This document shows, piece by piece, positions 1 to 8,861 of a stretch of DNA of 43,688 nucleotides. The stretch is taken from assembly GCF_000224335.1 (NCBI RefSeq), contig NZ_AFXZ01000008.1, positions 1 to 43,688 of the forward strand, given 5' to 3'. Position 1 is the first letter of the stretch. The number at the start of each line of letters is the position of its first letter. The notes below the pieces were generated by a model, which was given only the letters and a program-made list of their open reading frames with translations, had not been told where the DNA came from and did no database searches. The position numbers were made by a program, and so were the translations under genes. This stretch comes from Bizionia argentinensis JUB59 (GTDB taxonomy: Bacteria > Bacteroidota > Bacteroidia > Flavobacteriales > Flavobacteriaceae).

Positions 1-528
1 ATCAGCGTTTTCAATAACTGTTGTAATGGTTTCGAAGTTTTTAATAACCGCTCCAAGATCTATACTAGTAACAACACCTTCTTCATCGGTATAATCTAAT
101 GTGTGCCCATCTGAATTAAGTCCTAAAAAGGTTAAGGTTTCTAGGTCTGCAATATTAATAGGTTGTGTATCTCCGTTTACATCTATATAGGTAAAGGCAT
201 TGTTTACCACATCCCAGAAAACAATATTATCGGGCAAATCAGTATCTACCATCATTTTATTCCAGCTTCCCAGGTACCAATAATAATAACCAGGATTAAG
301 CGTTGTAGTAGTACTTGTATTGTATACTAATAAGCTTTCAATATTTCCTGCTGAAATAGTTGTTTGATCTGTTACACTTAATAATGACACTTGCGGAATT
401 AATATTCCTCGATTACCAGATACAATTTCCAACTGGGCAGATGAATTAGGCATATCGGTACCGATACCTACTTGCGCATAAATAAGACCACTTGTGATTA
501 AAGTTAGAATTAGTAATAGTTTTTTCAT
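1..528 (-). CDS. Secreted surface protein, N-terminal part (truncated by window edge)
   Basis: An open frame runs from ATG at 528 to the window edge without a stop (176 codons). It begins with a clear signal peptide (MKKLLLILTLITSGLIYAQ, cleavage expected after the YAQ), then a mature start VGIGTDMPNSSAQLEI. This 'GIGT..P...A.LE' opening followed by 'GILIPQVSL' is common in Flavobacteriaceae secreted repeat or tail-fibre-like surface proteins, often large and T9SS-exported. Later residues are polar and rich in Thr, Asn and Asp, with a 'GYYYWYLGSWNKM' segment of the type seen in these proteins. The rest of the gene and its C-terminal sorting signal lie outside the window, so the exact role cannot be told. 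It is transcribed in the same direction as the next gene but separated by about 480 bp. Confidence 0.75.
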   Translation of the reverse strand, partial: MKKLLLILTLITSGLIYAQVGIGTDMPNSSAQLEIVSGNRGILIPQVSLLSVTDQTTISAGNIESLLVYNTSTTTTLNPGYYYWYLGSWNKMMVDTDLPDNIVFWDVVNNAFTYIDVNGDTQPINIADLETLTFLGLNSDGHTLDYTDEEGVVTSIDLGAVIKNFETITTVIENAD

Positions 529-1008
529 GAATTCTGAATTGTTTCGCCTTTGGGCTTAGGTACATCTGTTTTAAACAAAAGTGACATGTAATAATTGAAG
601 TATGGAATTACAAAAAGTAAACCTCAATATTATTTTGGAAATATCACTCTAATATATTCTGAGTAAAATTAAGCTTTAAAATAAGGCATAAAAACTATGT
701 AGTAGTCGTATTACGCAAAACAGACAACACACAGATACCTGAAGAATAGTCAATTAGAAATAGCAGTAAATTTCATCAGGTATTTAAAGCACTTCAACGA
801 CACCTCATTATAAACTAAAGAAAAAATAGTTATTTATAGAAAATCTATCTTTAGCAATGAGTACGCTGGAAAATTATAGAAATTGTAGACTGAAATAAAA
901 CTTTATGTTATTAAATTTATATTACTGGAAAACATCAACAAATTAGATATTAAAATATAAAAGAAACATTTTATACTTCTCAACAGTAAAACTAAACTAT
1001 ATTATGAT
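529..1008. other. Intergenic region, 480 bp, no gene seen
   Basis: Very AT-rich spacer between two minus-strand genes. No open frame of convincing length, no tRNA-like fold and no strong terminator hairpin was found. It should hold the promoter of the truncated surface-protein gene, but no clear TAnnTTTG box was recognised on the minus strand. Its right end carries one copy of a 16-bp direct repeat whose second copy lies inside the neighbouring coding sequence. Confidence 0.5.
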
Positions 1009-1035
1009 TTAACTTGCTTTATTATGATTTAACTT
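1000..1035. repeat. 20-bp tandem duplication over the stop codon
   Basis: The 16-mer TATTATGATTTAACTT occurs at 1000-1015 and again at 1020-1035, a period of 20 bp. The second copy is read as coding (KLNHN on the minus strand) while the first copy supplies the stop in another frame. With a single copy the protein would end KLNHNIV instead of KLNHNKAS, so the effect on the product is small. Confidence 0.8.
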
Positions 1036-2523
1036 TCCAATAAATTTTGAAGGTGGAGTATTTACAAAATGTTTAAAACTAGCTGAAAACTTACTATGTG
1101 AAGAAAAACCACATTCTTCTGCTAAATAACTTATTTTATAATTTAAGTATTCGGGATCTGTTTTTAATTTATCTACGATGTACTGAATGCGCAATTTATT
1201 TATATAGTCGTTATAATCTGTATTCTTATTTCTTTTAAGAACTTGCCTAAGGTACTTTGCATTGGTATTTAACTCACCTACTAGAGTTGACAAGGACATG
1301 TTATTATTTAAAAAATTATTTGAAACTTCAAACTCCTCTAACTTCTGCAACAGCTCCTGTTCTTTTTCTTTAGACAAGAGAAATTCTCGTGATTTGTTTA
1401 GATTTATATCATGATCACGTTTTATTTCATGATCATTTCCATACATGGAATTTCCTGCTTTTCTTTTGTGATAAGCACCAAAACCAATTAACAAAAGTAT
1501 TAAACCTCCAATAATTATGTAAAAATAATTATTGGAAGTAGCTTTTTTTGAGTTCTCATTAAGCGCTTTATAAGCACTATTTATCATGCTCTTATCCTGG
1601 GCACTATTTTTATTTAATACATCCAAATATTTTGAATCATAAGCCATATAATGATCTAGCTCTTGTTTTTGCAAATAATAATTACCTAAATTTTTATATA
1701 CATTTTCTTTTAAAGAACCATTATTGCTGTTTTCAGAAATAACTAAAGCCTTTTTTAAATAGACTTTCGCAATCTCATTATTGTTTAGCCTTAAATACGT
1801 TTTCCCTAAACTATAATACACAGTTCCTGCACAAAGAGAACTTCCCGCATCTGCTTTATTTAAAAACACTTCAGCTTTCGAAAAATGCTCCAGTGCTTTC
1901 GTATTATCTTCCAATGCCATAAAAGCCCGTCCCATCATTTGTTCAGCATTTCCAATACTAAAATATTTAAATTGTGAGGGCTCTTCCGCTTCAAACGAAG
2001 CAATAGCTACTTCAAGAAGTTTAATAGCTTTATAATAATCGTTTTCATCCAAAGCGTATTCAGCTAGTTCCTGATTACTCTGGCCTTGGCGTTTTAAAGC
2101 TTGTTTTTTGTCGCTTATATTAGCACTGGCCTCTATTCCTTTTTCAAGATAGTCTTTTCCAGTATCCAAAAAACCAATAATCCTATATTGTGAAGATAGA
2201 AAACCATAAATTCTTGACTGGAAATTATAATCTCCTTCCGCCTCTGCTATTTCGAGAGCCTCAAGTGCATGACCAATAGCCTCTCCACGCATATCTTGTT
2301 TCTCTAAAATGTCTGCAAGAAACATGTGAGTACTTAATTTTTGTTTTACATTTTTAGAATTCAGATGTATAGAGTCGGCTAAATGGATTGCTTTGGAAGG
2401 ATTTGATGCCGCTATATTTACAGTAATATTATAAAATACTGAATCCAATTCCTTTAATGATTCTTCGTTTTGAGAATAAAGAATAAAAGGCAATAAAAAG
2501 ATAATAAAAAGATAAAATCTCAT
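1009..2523 (-). CDS. Membrane-anchored TPR / AraC-family transcriptional regulator
   Basis: About 504 residues. The start is set at the ATG at 2523 (MRFYLFIIFLLPFILYSQ), which gives a signal peptide; a TTG nine bases upstream is less likely. After the signal come several TPR-like helical repeats (about residues 30-320, for example 'AIGHALEALEIAEAEGDY' and 'AKVYLKKALVISENSNNG'), one transmembrane helix near residues 338-357 (YFYIIIGGLILLLIGFGAYH), a charged linker and a C-terminal AraC-type HTH domain (about 400-500) ending in the family hallmark 'SSHSKFSASFKHFVNTPPSKF'-like helix. This domain order is a well-known Bacteroidota regulator type with a periplasmic sensor and a cytoplasmic DNA-binding part. 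The ligand and targets are unknown. The last codons are altered by a 20-bp tandem duplication. Confidence 0.85.
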   Translation of the reverse strand: MRFYLFIIFLLPFILYSQNEESLKELDSVFYNITVNIAASNPSKAIHLADSIHLNSKNVKQKLSTHMFLADILEKQDMRGEAIGHALEALEIAEAEGDYNFQSRIYGFLSSQYRIIGFLDTGKDYLEKGIEASANISDKKQALKRQGQSNQELAEYALDENDYYKAIKLLEVAIASFEAEEPSQFKYFSIGNAEQMMGRAFMALEDNTKALEHFSKAEVFLNKADAGSSLCAGTVYYSLGKTYLRLNNNEIAKVYLKKALVISENSNNGSLKENVYKNLGNYYLQKQELDHYMAYDSKYLDVLNKNSAQDKSMINSAYKALNENSKKATSNNYFYIIIGGLILLLIGFGAYHKRKAGNSMYGNDHEIKRDHDINLNKSREFLLSKEKEQELLQKLEEFEVSNNFLNNNMSLSTLVGELNTNAKYLRQVLKRNKNTDYNDYINKLRIQYIVDKLKTDPEYLNYKISYLAEECGFSSHSKFSASFKHFVNTPPSKFIGKLNHNKAS

Positions 2524-2555
2524 TAAAAACAAAGGACATAGATTGTAGGACCTTG

Positions 2556-2563
2556 CAAAGGTA
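2556..2563 (-). promoter_or_regulatory. Bacteroidota -7 box upstream of the AraC/TPR gene
   Basis: On the minus strand the sequence reads TACCTTTG, a perfect match to the Bacteroidota -7 consensus TAnnTTTG, 33 bp before the chosen ATG. A TTG for the -33 element lies at 2589-2591 but at 25 bp, slightly beyond the usual 17-23 bp, so only the -7 box is well supported. Confidence 0.5.
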
Positions 2564-2637
2564 CCTAATTCCTTACTAATTTGCGTTACAATTGTTAAGA
2601 AAATGTTATTTATTAGTTAAACCATGCTCATTTTAGA

Positions 2638-2668
<31 letters not shown>

Positions 2669-2711
2669 TTATCTAATTAAAAAATCAAACGTCCTAATTC
2701 CAATAATTGTT

Positions 2712-4595
2712 TTAATTATACCCAACTGGTGTCGGTTTGCCTAGCTCAAAACCTTGTAGTCCAAAATCGTCAATATCAAGCGCATTGGTTTTAAATATAC
2801 TATTCCCATTTCCGGGAATACTCGGATAGTAGGACAATGATAGTTTTATAGAATTAAACACCAAATACTCGTTTTTAATAAGAAGCCCCACACTAAAAGA
2901 CGAATACAATTTACTCGTATTAAAACGCGTTTCTTCATCGGCAAGCAGTGCAGCACTCATATTTACATAGGGATTAAACCTAAAACCAATAAACCGCCAT
3001 GGTGGATAAAACTGACTTTGAGTCGATAGCACAAATTTTGAAGTCCCCATTAAGCCACTATCAAAGTTGGGAATCCCCATACTATTTTCATGTCGCTCAT
3101 ATCTGTGATAAAAGCTTTTAAAGTCATTTCTCTCATCAATAGTTATGCGGTCGCCTACAGAGTTTAAACGGTTTTTCCCAATCAATAACTGTGGTTTAAT
3201 AAACTGGCGCATTTTCCACTTATCGCCCAGATAAATCAAATTAGTAAAGTAATTGGCACTGAAAGAATAGGCTGTTTGTTCGGCTTCACCCTTATTAAAA
3301 AAAGTACTATATTCTAAATTAACACTTAAGTATCCCCAATTGTAATAGTTTCCATGCGCTATTTTTCCACCTAAATAAAATCGGTTTTGTTCATTTTTAT
3401 ATTGATTACCGGCGGTAATGGCAAAAATATCCCCCACAGGAACACTTTCCGTTATACCATCTCTAAATATATAGTTGTCCTCCACGAATCGCCTGGATGA
3501 AATACCGATACTACTCAAATAAAATGTTTCGTTTGAAAAAAACTGAATACTATCGAATTCTATTGTGGGCTTTTCTTTGTAGTCTATATTAAGAAATCTA
3601 ACAGCACTAATAATATTTGCGGTTCTTTCTCTCTCCGATTTCCCTTTGAATAAGTGAAAGGAATATCCTGCCCAAACATCTTGTGATTGATACTTAAAAT
3701 CTTGGCGCATAAACTCCATATTGGCATCTGGAAGATCCTTATATGTAAATTGCTCGTCCAAATAAACACCAGCCGCCCATTTTGTATACGGAGAAAAGAA
3801 TGTCCTTTCTATATCAATAAATTTACTTTTGGCTTCATCCAAGTTATTACTATAACCAACAGCTGTACTTATATAAGTGTTTTTAAAATTCGGCATAGCA
3901 TATAAAAACTCATGCGCCCATTTGCCATCGTCAAATCGGTTATCAAAACGCAATTTTAATTGGTGTCCAAATCCTAAAAAGTTATGTTCATTTAATTTCA
4001 ACTTCATCTTCGATTTTGAAATAGCACCACGCGGCACCAAACTCCAGGAATCTAAAGTTGTCACATATACATCAACAGAATCCGGACTTCCTTCCACCTG
4101 CTCTGCTCTAATTTCAACATCTCTTATAAAACCTTGATCGCGTAATAATCGTTTAGACTCTTTGAGCAAAAGACCATCTAAGGGTTTATTCTTATTAAAA
4201 ATCAAGACGTTTTTAATTGCAAAATCTTTCGATTTTAAATGAAGCTTATTCCCTGTTCTTTCCAACCAACTATGGGTTGTTTTTGTAGAGTCTGAAATTG
4301 AAAACCCAAAAGGATCATGACTTTCAATGTTTATATCCCTTATAATCTTGCCCTCAAATTGACGATAATCTTGGGTTGGCACCACCACAGATTTATTATT
4401 CGGTTTCTTTTTAGACTTAAAGATTAACTTATGTATTAATTTGGTTGATTTGGATTTTTCCGAGTAGTTTTCTATCCGCTCATAAACAGCATGAGTAGAA
4501 TCCTGTTTATGATCCTTTACTTGAGAAAAACCATAATTAAAAAAGCTTATACATAGTATGATAAGGACTTTATTAATATGCGATAGTTTATTCAT
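2712..4595 (-). CDS. Outer-membrane beta-barrel protein with POTRA-like N-terminal region
   Basis: A 627-residue protein with a signal peptide (MNKLSHINKVLIILCISFFNYGFSQ) followed by a basic, low-complexity stretch, then a POTRA-like segment (about residues 80-180: 'IRDINIESHDPFGFS', 'FAIKNVLIFNKNKPLDG', 'LLKESKRLLRDQGFIRDVEI'). The remaining 440 residues alternate hydrophobic and polar positions with many aromatic residues, as in Omp85-like barrels. Family knowledge links POTRA plus barrel to protein or lipid translocation across the outer membrane (BamA/TamA superfamily), but this one is shorter than BamA, has a single recognisable POTRA and may be a lineage-specific relative. It is monocistronic, with 157 bp to the gene upstream. 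No partner is evident in the neighbourhood. Confidence 0.75.
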   Translation of the reverse strand: MNKLSHINKVLIILCISFFNYGFSQVKDHKQDSTHAVYERIENYSEKSKSTKLIHKLIFKSKKKPNNKSVVVPTQDYRQFEGKIIRDINIESHDPFGFSISDSTKTTHSWLERTGNKLHLKSKDFAIKNVLIFNKNKPLDGLLLKESKRLLRDQGFIRDVEIRAEQVEGSPDSVDVYVTTLDSWSLVPRGAISKSKMKLKLNEHNFLGFGHQLKLRFDNRFDDGKWAHEFLYAMPNFKNTYISTAVGYSNNLDEAKSKFIDIERTFFSPYTKWAAGVYLDEQFTYKDLPDANMEFMRQDFKYQSQDVWAGYSFHLFKGKSERERTANIISAVRFLNIDYKEKPTIEFDSIQFFSNETFYLSSIGISSRRFVEDNYIFRDGITESVPVGDIFAITAGNQYKNEQNRFYLGGKIAHGNYYNWGYLSVNLEYSTFFNKGEAEQTAYSFSANYFTNLIYLGDKWKMRQFIKPQLLIGKNRLNSVGDRITIDERNDFKSFYHRYERHENSMGIPNFDSGLMGTSKFVLSTQSQFYPPWRFIGFRFNPYVNMSAALLADEETRFNTSKLYSSFSVGLLIKNEYLVFNSIKLSLSYYPSIPGNGNSIFKTNALDIDDFGLQGFELGKPTPVGYN

Positions 4596-4752
4596 GTAGT
4601 TTAATTTGGAAGCTCGTTTTTAGCTACGCTATTTAAAATGTTTTTCCTTTTTAAGTGAAGACCGCACCCATGGGAAGCAAAAATAATGAAATGTCCACTT
4701 ATGCAGACTTAATAATCACCAATTATATAAAACTTTTGCGGATCATGTTAAT

Positions 4753-5829
4753 TCAACTTTTTATTATAATATTCCGATGCTGAAAAGGCATTTTTATCCC
4801 TTCGTCATCAAACCTTTTTTTCACCCTTTCTATCACATCACATTTAAATGCAAACGCATCAGACGAGAATTGCACCCAAGCCCAAGCTTTTATTATCATT
4901 GCTTCTTCGTTAATTTCAATCAATGCGGTTTTTACCATAGGGTTTCCATCATTTTTATCAATTAGCAACCGATTATCATAAATTAGCGGATGATTTTCGC
5001 ATGTTTCTTGAATAATCTTTTTTGCTAAATCCACATCACTAGTATGAGAAATTCCGATTTCTATATGCTCACAGTATTTTGTTTCTCCCAAATCATAATT
5101 TGTCAGTTTTTCTTTACTAACTATTGCATTCGGAATAATCATCATTCTATTCTGTGAATCTCTAATAACGGTATGACGCATTGTTATGCTCTTTACCTTA
5201 CCTACTATGCCTCCTTTAACGGTAACTTTGTCGCCAATTTTAAACGGTTTAAACGTTATTATAAAAAGCCCTCCTACAAAATTACCCAAGGCTTCTTTTG
5301 CCCCTAAACCTACAATTAGAGTAAGTACACCTGCTCCACTTAAGGCCAATTTTGCGGCATCTTTAAGGGATGGAAAAATTAATAAACCTAATAGAATCCC
5401 TACAAATACCATACTAACTCCAACTACAGAGCGCACGAATTTATAGTTGACTGGTTTTAGATCCGTAACATTTTGTTCATGGGTTTTATATTTAAACCAT
5501 AAATTACTTAAAACAACAGCAGATATCGTTATTACGGCTATAGTCCCTAAATATGCAACCAGTTTAAAATACTGCTCTAAATTAGTCTGCTTATCCCTTT
5601 CATTAAAAATAAAACATAATGCAATTACTGTTAACGCAAACCACAAAACCCATAAAACATATTTGATTAAATTAATAGATTTTAAGGACGCTCCTGGCAG
5701 TATTACACTCACTATTTTTGTTAACCAATTATGCAATTTTGTGGTCAGTATACAAAGGGCTACCGCAATTGCTAAAACAGTAACTGCATAAAAAACATCA
5801 AACTTATAGGTTTCTAAAAACTGGTTCAT
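4753..5829 (-). CDS. MscS-family mechanosensitive ion channel
   Basis: A 358-residue protein with about four or five membrane helices in the first 190 residues. The pore-lining helix with Gly/Ala packing is visible around 165-190 (LALSGAGVLTLIVGLGAKEA), followed by the MscS signature 'GNFVGGLFIITFKPFKIGD' and the beta domain 'VKGGIVGKVKSITMRHTVIRDSQNR...IPN'. The C-terminal cytoplasmic vestibule follows and ends with FDDEGIKMPFQHRNI, also typical. Its expected role is a pressure-relief channel in the inner membrane during osmotic downshock. Its ATG overlaps the sbcC stop as ATGA (4 bp), so it is probably translationally coupled and the third gene of the sbcD-sbcC operon, an unusual pairing of DNA repair and osmotic protection. 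Confidence 0.92.
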   Translation of the reverse strand: MNQFLETYKFDVFYAVTVLAIAVALCILTTKLHNWLTKIVSVILPGASLKSINLIKYVLWVLWFALTVIALCFIFNERDKQTNLEQYFKLVAYLGTIAVITISAVVLSNLWFKYKTHEQNVTDLKPVNYKFVRSVVGVSMVFVGILLGLLIFPSLKDAAKLALSGAGVLTLIVGLGAKEALGNFVGGLFIITFKPFKIGDKVTVKGGIVGKVKSITMRHTVIRDSQNRMMIIPNAIVSKEKLTNYDLGETKYCEHIEIGISHTSDVDLAKKIIQETCENHPLIYDNRLLIDKNDGNPMVKTALIEINEEAMIIKAWAWVQFSSDAFAFKCDVIERVKKRFDDEGIKMPFQHRNIIIKS

Positions 5830-8800
5830 ATTATTTGAATAGTACTATATCCAGAGCCCATTTTCTCCAGTCTTATTTGCGTAGATATGCGTTCTTTTAA
5901 AGCCTCAACATGAGAAATAACTCCAATGGATTTATCACCCTCATTTTGCATTTTTTCCAAGATGGTAATAGCTTGATTTAAGGTTTCAGGATCTAACGTT
6001 CCAAAACCTTCGTCAATAAAAATAGATTCGATTTTTACGTTTTTAGCAGCCAAATCAGACAAAGCAAAAGCCATGGCTAAACTCACCATAAATGTTTCAC
6101 CGCCCGACAAGGTATTAATGGACCTTCTAGCATCTCCTTGGTGACTATCAAAAACTTTTAATGAATCGTTTTTGTCCGCTTCATCAGCCGTTGGGATATC
6201 TAGAATGTAGCGATCGCTTAAATCTTTCAGTCGCAAATTAGCATAACCAATCAGTTGTTCAAGCGTTAAATCCTGTACAAAATTTGAAAACCGTTTACCA
6301 TTAGCATCCCCTATTAAACCATTCATAGTTTTCCATAGGGCTTCTTCTTTTTTATAAGCTTTTAATTTTGTTAGCAGTTTTTCTTGCTTTTCTTTGGTTT
6401 GTTTATCGGCCGTAAGCTTATTTTTAATGGTTATAATTCTTTCGTTTAAAATATTATATTCTTCTTCATTCTTATGAAACGCCATTTCCAATGTTGCAAT
6501 TGGTTCCTGAATTGTAATTAGCTTTATAAAAGCTTCAATTTCCTTTAATGCATTTTCTTTTTCGGTTTTTAACCGCTCTTGCTTTAATTGTAAATCTTTA
6601 TCTCTCTGGCGAATACTATCTGCTTTTGCTTCCGGAAGTATCAAGCTTTTTAAATGCAGAAGACTTTCAATATTTTCATTTTTAAGGATGTCATCTAATT
6701 GCTTCTGAAAAACATCCCGCTCTTTTACAATTTCGGTAATTCGAGCTTTTAATGATGAAATTAACTTATTAGTATTAACAACATCTTGTGTATTTGCAGC
6801 CCATTTCGAATTTAAATCTTGAACTTTGGCATCAATATCATCAGCCGCATATAATTGTTTTCTTCTCGTTTGCTTTTTTAACTTCACTTCTGAACTTGTC
6901 AGCCACAGATTGGAAGTTTCCTTTAAAGTCGCCAATAGATTTCTTAATTCGAAAGCTTTTTTAAGGCGTTCCACCGTCTGTACGTCGGTTGTTAGTTCTT
7001 TCTCTAAAACCTCAACAGCTTCCACGTTTTCAACAATTCCAATTTTAAGGGATTTACATAAGTTTTCAACCTCCTTAAACTTGGGCTTTATGGTTTCTGA
7101 AATTTCAGCAATACTTTTTCTTAAAGCTTTCCCTTTTTTTTCTTCGTTTTCAAGATTTGTTTGAGTCGAAGTTTTCAATTCGCGTTTAGTCGCTAAAAAG
7201 TCGGTTTTCGTTTTTAAAGCATCTTCTTTTAATTCGAAAATTGGTTTATCAGTTGCAAATGGATGTTCTAATGAACCACAAAGCGGACAAGCTTCGCCAT
7301 TTTCCAATAAATTTCTGTGCGTTTCTAAACTTTGATGTTTTTTCCGCTTTTCTTCTTCTATATTCAGTTTTTCGACTTCCTTTTGAAGCGCTTTCAGTTC
7401 GAATTCTAATAATTCTAAACTGGCTTTATATTTCTTAAATAAATCATCACTTTCGGTTAACTCGGTTTCTTTGGATGTTTTATTCTTTACTAAAGCATTG
7501 TAATCTGTTAAAGCGACTTTCAACTTATTAATAAATCCTGATTTCAAACTTAAACTTGCATCCTTTTCTGCTAAAGCTTCTTCATTATCAATCTTCTTTT
7601 TATGGAGAAAAACTTCAACTTTTTCTTCAACAGGATTAATGGAATCTATAAAAACAGCAGGATTTTCATTAAATCGAATTCTTTCTGCCCCTTTATTCAC
7701 ATTCAAAAGGATTTTATGAATATGATCTTCATGAAGTTTCGCTTGCGCAGTAGCCAGCGTTTCTTCTTGTTTTAAATCGGTTACGGTTTTACGCAACTGC
7801 TCTAATTGCTCTGCATATTGTTCAGGCTTTATCTTTTCCCCTAAAAGTTCTGAAGCCAATTCTTGCAAATTGTCTTTTTCCTTTAAAACCTGGGTTTCAT
7901 TTGTTTTCTGGCGCGTAAGCTCTTCCGAATTTTCTTTATGCGCTTTATCTTTTTGTTCAAAATTGGAAATAAGGGTATTATGCCCGACGTATTTCGAATG
8001 CTTTTTTAAAGTCTCTTCCTCTTTTTTGAAGTTTTCTAACGCCTCTGATAATTCCTTCTGAAGCGATTCGTTTTTACTTAAAATCGTTTCATTTTTCAGA
8101 ATGCCTTTCTTATTTTCAATCTCAATTTTTAAACCATCAATCTTTTTCTTTTGAGCAACTTTCGTTTTGGCTAATGTAGTTTCTTCAGTAAGTAAATTAT
8201 TTTTTTCTTCTTCGGGTATTAATTCAATTTCTCCGAGTCGTATATTCTGTTCTTTGCAAGCATCGGATGCGTTTTTAAACTTCTTAAAAACTGCTATTCC
8301 AATAGATCTATAATCTTTAGCGCCGGTAATATCTTCCAATAACTTATTGCGCTGGTCTCTTGGCGCTTTTAATAATTTACTGAATTCCCCTTGCGAAAGC
8401 ACCATGGCTTTTACAAATTGATCATAACTCAAGCCTATTAGTTCGGCGTTTTTACTTGGAACTGCAGATTTACCACTTACAATAATATCTCCCGTTGCAA
8501 CATCAATAATTTCCTGTTTTCTATCATTCAGATTATTATTCCGATTGCGTTCTATAGACCAATGCGATCGATAGGTTTTTTGGTTAACTATATATTCAAC
8601 CTCAGCATAACAATCTTGCGCATTTCTAGTCATAATCCCACCATCACCATCAATAATGCGCTTACTAATCGCTCCAATTCTAGGCACCTGATTATATAAA
8701 GCCAAAGTAATAACGTCCAACAAGGTAGATTTTCCAGATCCTGTAGCGCCAGTAATAGCAAAAAGCCCGCTTTCGGCTAACGGACCCGATAGAAAATCGA

Positions 8801-8858
8801 TATGATGTTCGCCTCGCAACGAGTGGATGTTTTTAAAACTGATTTTACTGATCTTCAT
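5826..8858 (-). CDS. sbcC: Nuclease SbcCD subunit C (SMC-like ATPase)
   Basis: A 1010-residue SMC/Rad50-type protein. The Walker A motif GATGSGKST is at residues 37-45; long heptad-rich coiled coils fill most of 200-850; the zinc-hook CPLC lies at 524-527 midway through the coil. Near the C-terminus come the ABC signature 'NTLSGGETFMVSLAMAFALS' and Walker B 'IESIFIDEGFGTLD'. Together with SbcD it forms an ATP-dependent complex that opens hairpins and processes blocked DNA ends and palindromes. The gene begins 3 bp after the sbcD stop and overlaps the MscS-type gene by 4 bp, so the three genes are one operon. Length is within the family range. Confidence 0.96.
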   Translation of the reverse strand: MKISKISFKNIHSLRGEHHIDFLSGPLAESGLFAITGATGSGKSTLLDVITLALYNQVPRIGAISKRIIDGDGGIMTRNAQDCYAEVEYIVNQKTYRSHWSIERNRNNNLNDRKQEIIDVATGDIIVSGKSAVPSKNAELIGLSYDQFVKAMVLSQGEFSKLLKAPRDQRNKLLEDITGAKDYRSIGIAVFKKFKNASDACKEQNIRLGEIELIPEEEKNNLLTEETTLAKTKVAQKKKIDGLKIEIENKKGILKNETILSKNESLQKELSEALENFKKEEETLKKHSKYVGHNTLISNFEQKDKAHKENSEELTRQKTNETQVLKEKDNLQELASELLGEKIKPEQYAEQLEQLRKTVTDLKQEETLATAQAKLHEDHIHKILLNVNKGAERIRFNENPAVFIDSINPVEEKVEVFLHKKKIDNEEALAEKDASLSLKSGFINKLKVALTDYNALVKNKTSKETELTESDDLFKKYKASLELLEFELKALQKEVEKLNIEEEKRKKHQSLETHRNLLENGEACPLCGSLEHPFATDKPIFELKEDALKTKTDFLATKRELKTSTQTNLENEEKKGKALRKSIAEISETIKPKFKEVENLCKSLKIGIVENVEAVEVLEKELTTDVQTVERLKKAFELRNLLATLKETSNLWLTSSEVKLKKQTRRKQLYAADDIDAKVQDLNSKWAANTQDVVNTNKLISSLKARITEIVKERDVFQKQLDDILKNENIESLLHLKSLILPEAKADSIRQRDKDLQLKQERLKTEKENALKEIEAFIKLITIQEPIATLEMAFHKNEEEYNILNERIITIKNKLTADKQTKEKQEKLLTKLKAYKKEEALWKTMNGLIGDANGKRFSNFVQDLTLEQLIGYANLRLKDLSDRYILDIPTADEADKNDSLKVFDSHQGDARRSINTLSGGETFMVSLAMAFALSDLAAKNVKIESIFIDEGFGTLDPETLNQAITILEKMQNEGDKSIGVISHVEALKERISTQIRLEKMGSGYSTIQII

Positions 8859-8861
8859 AAA

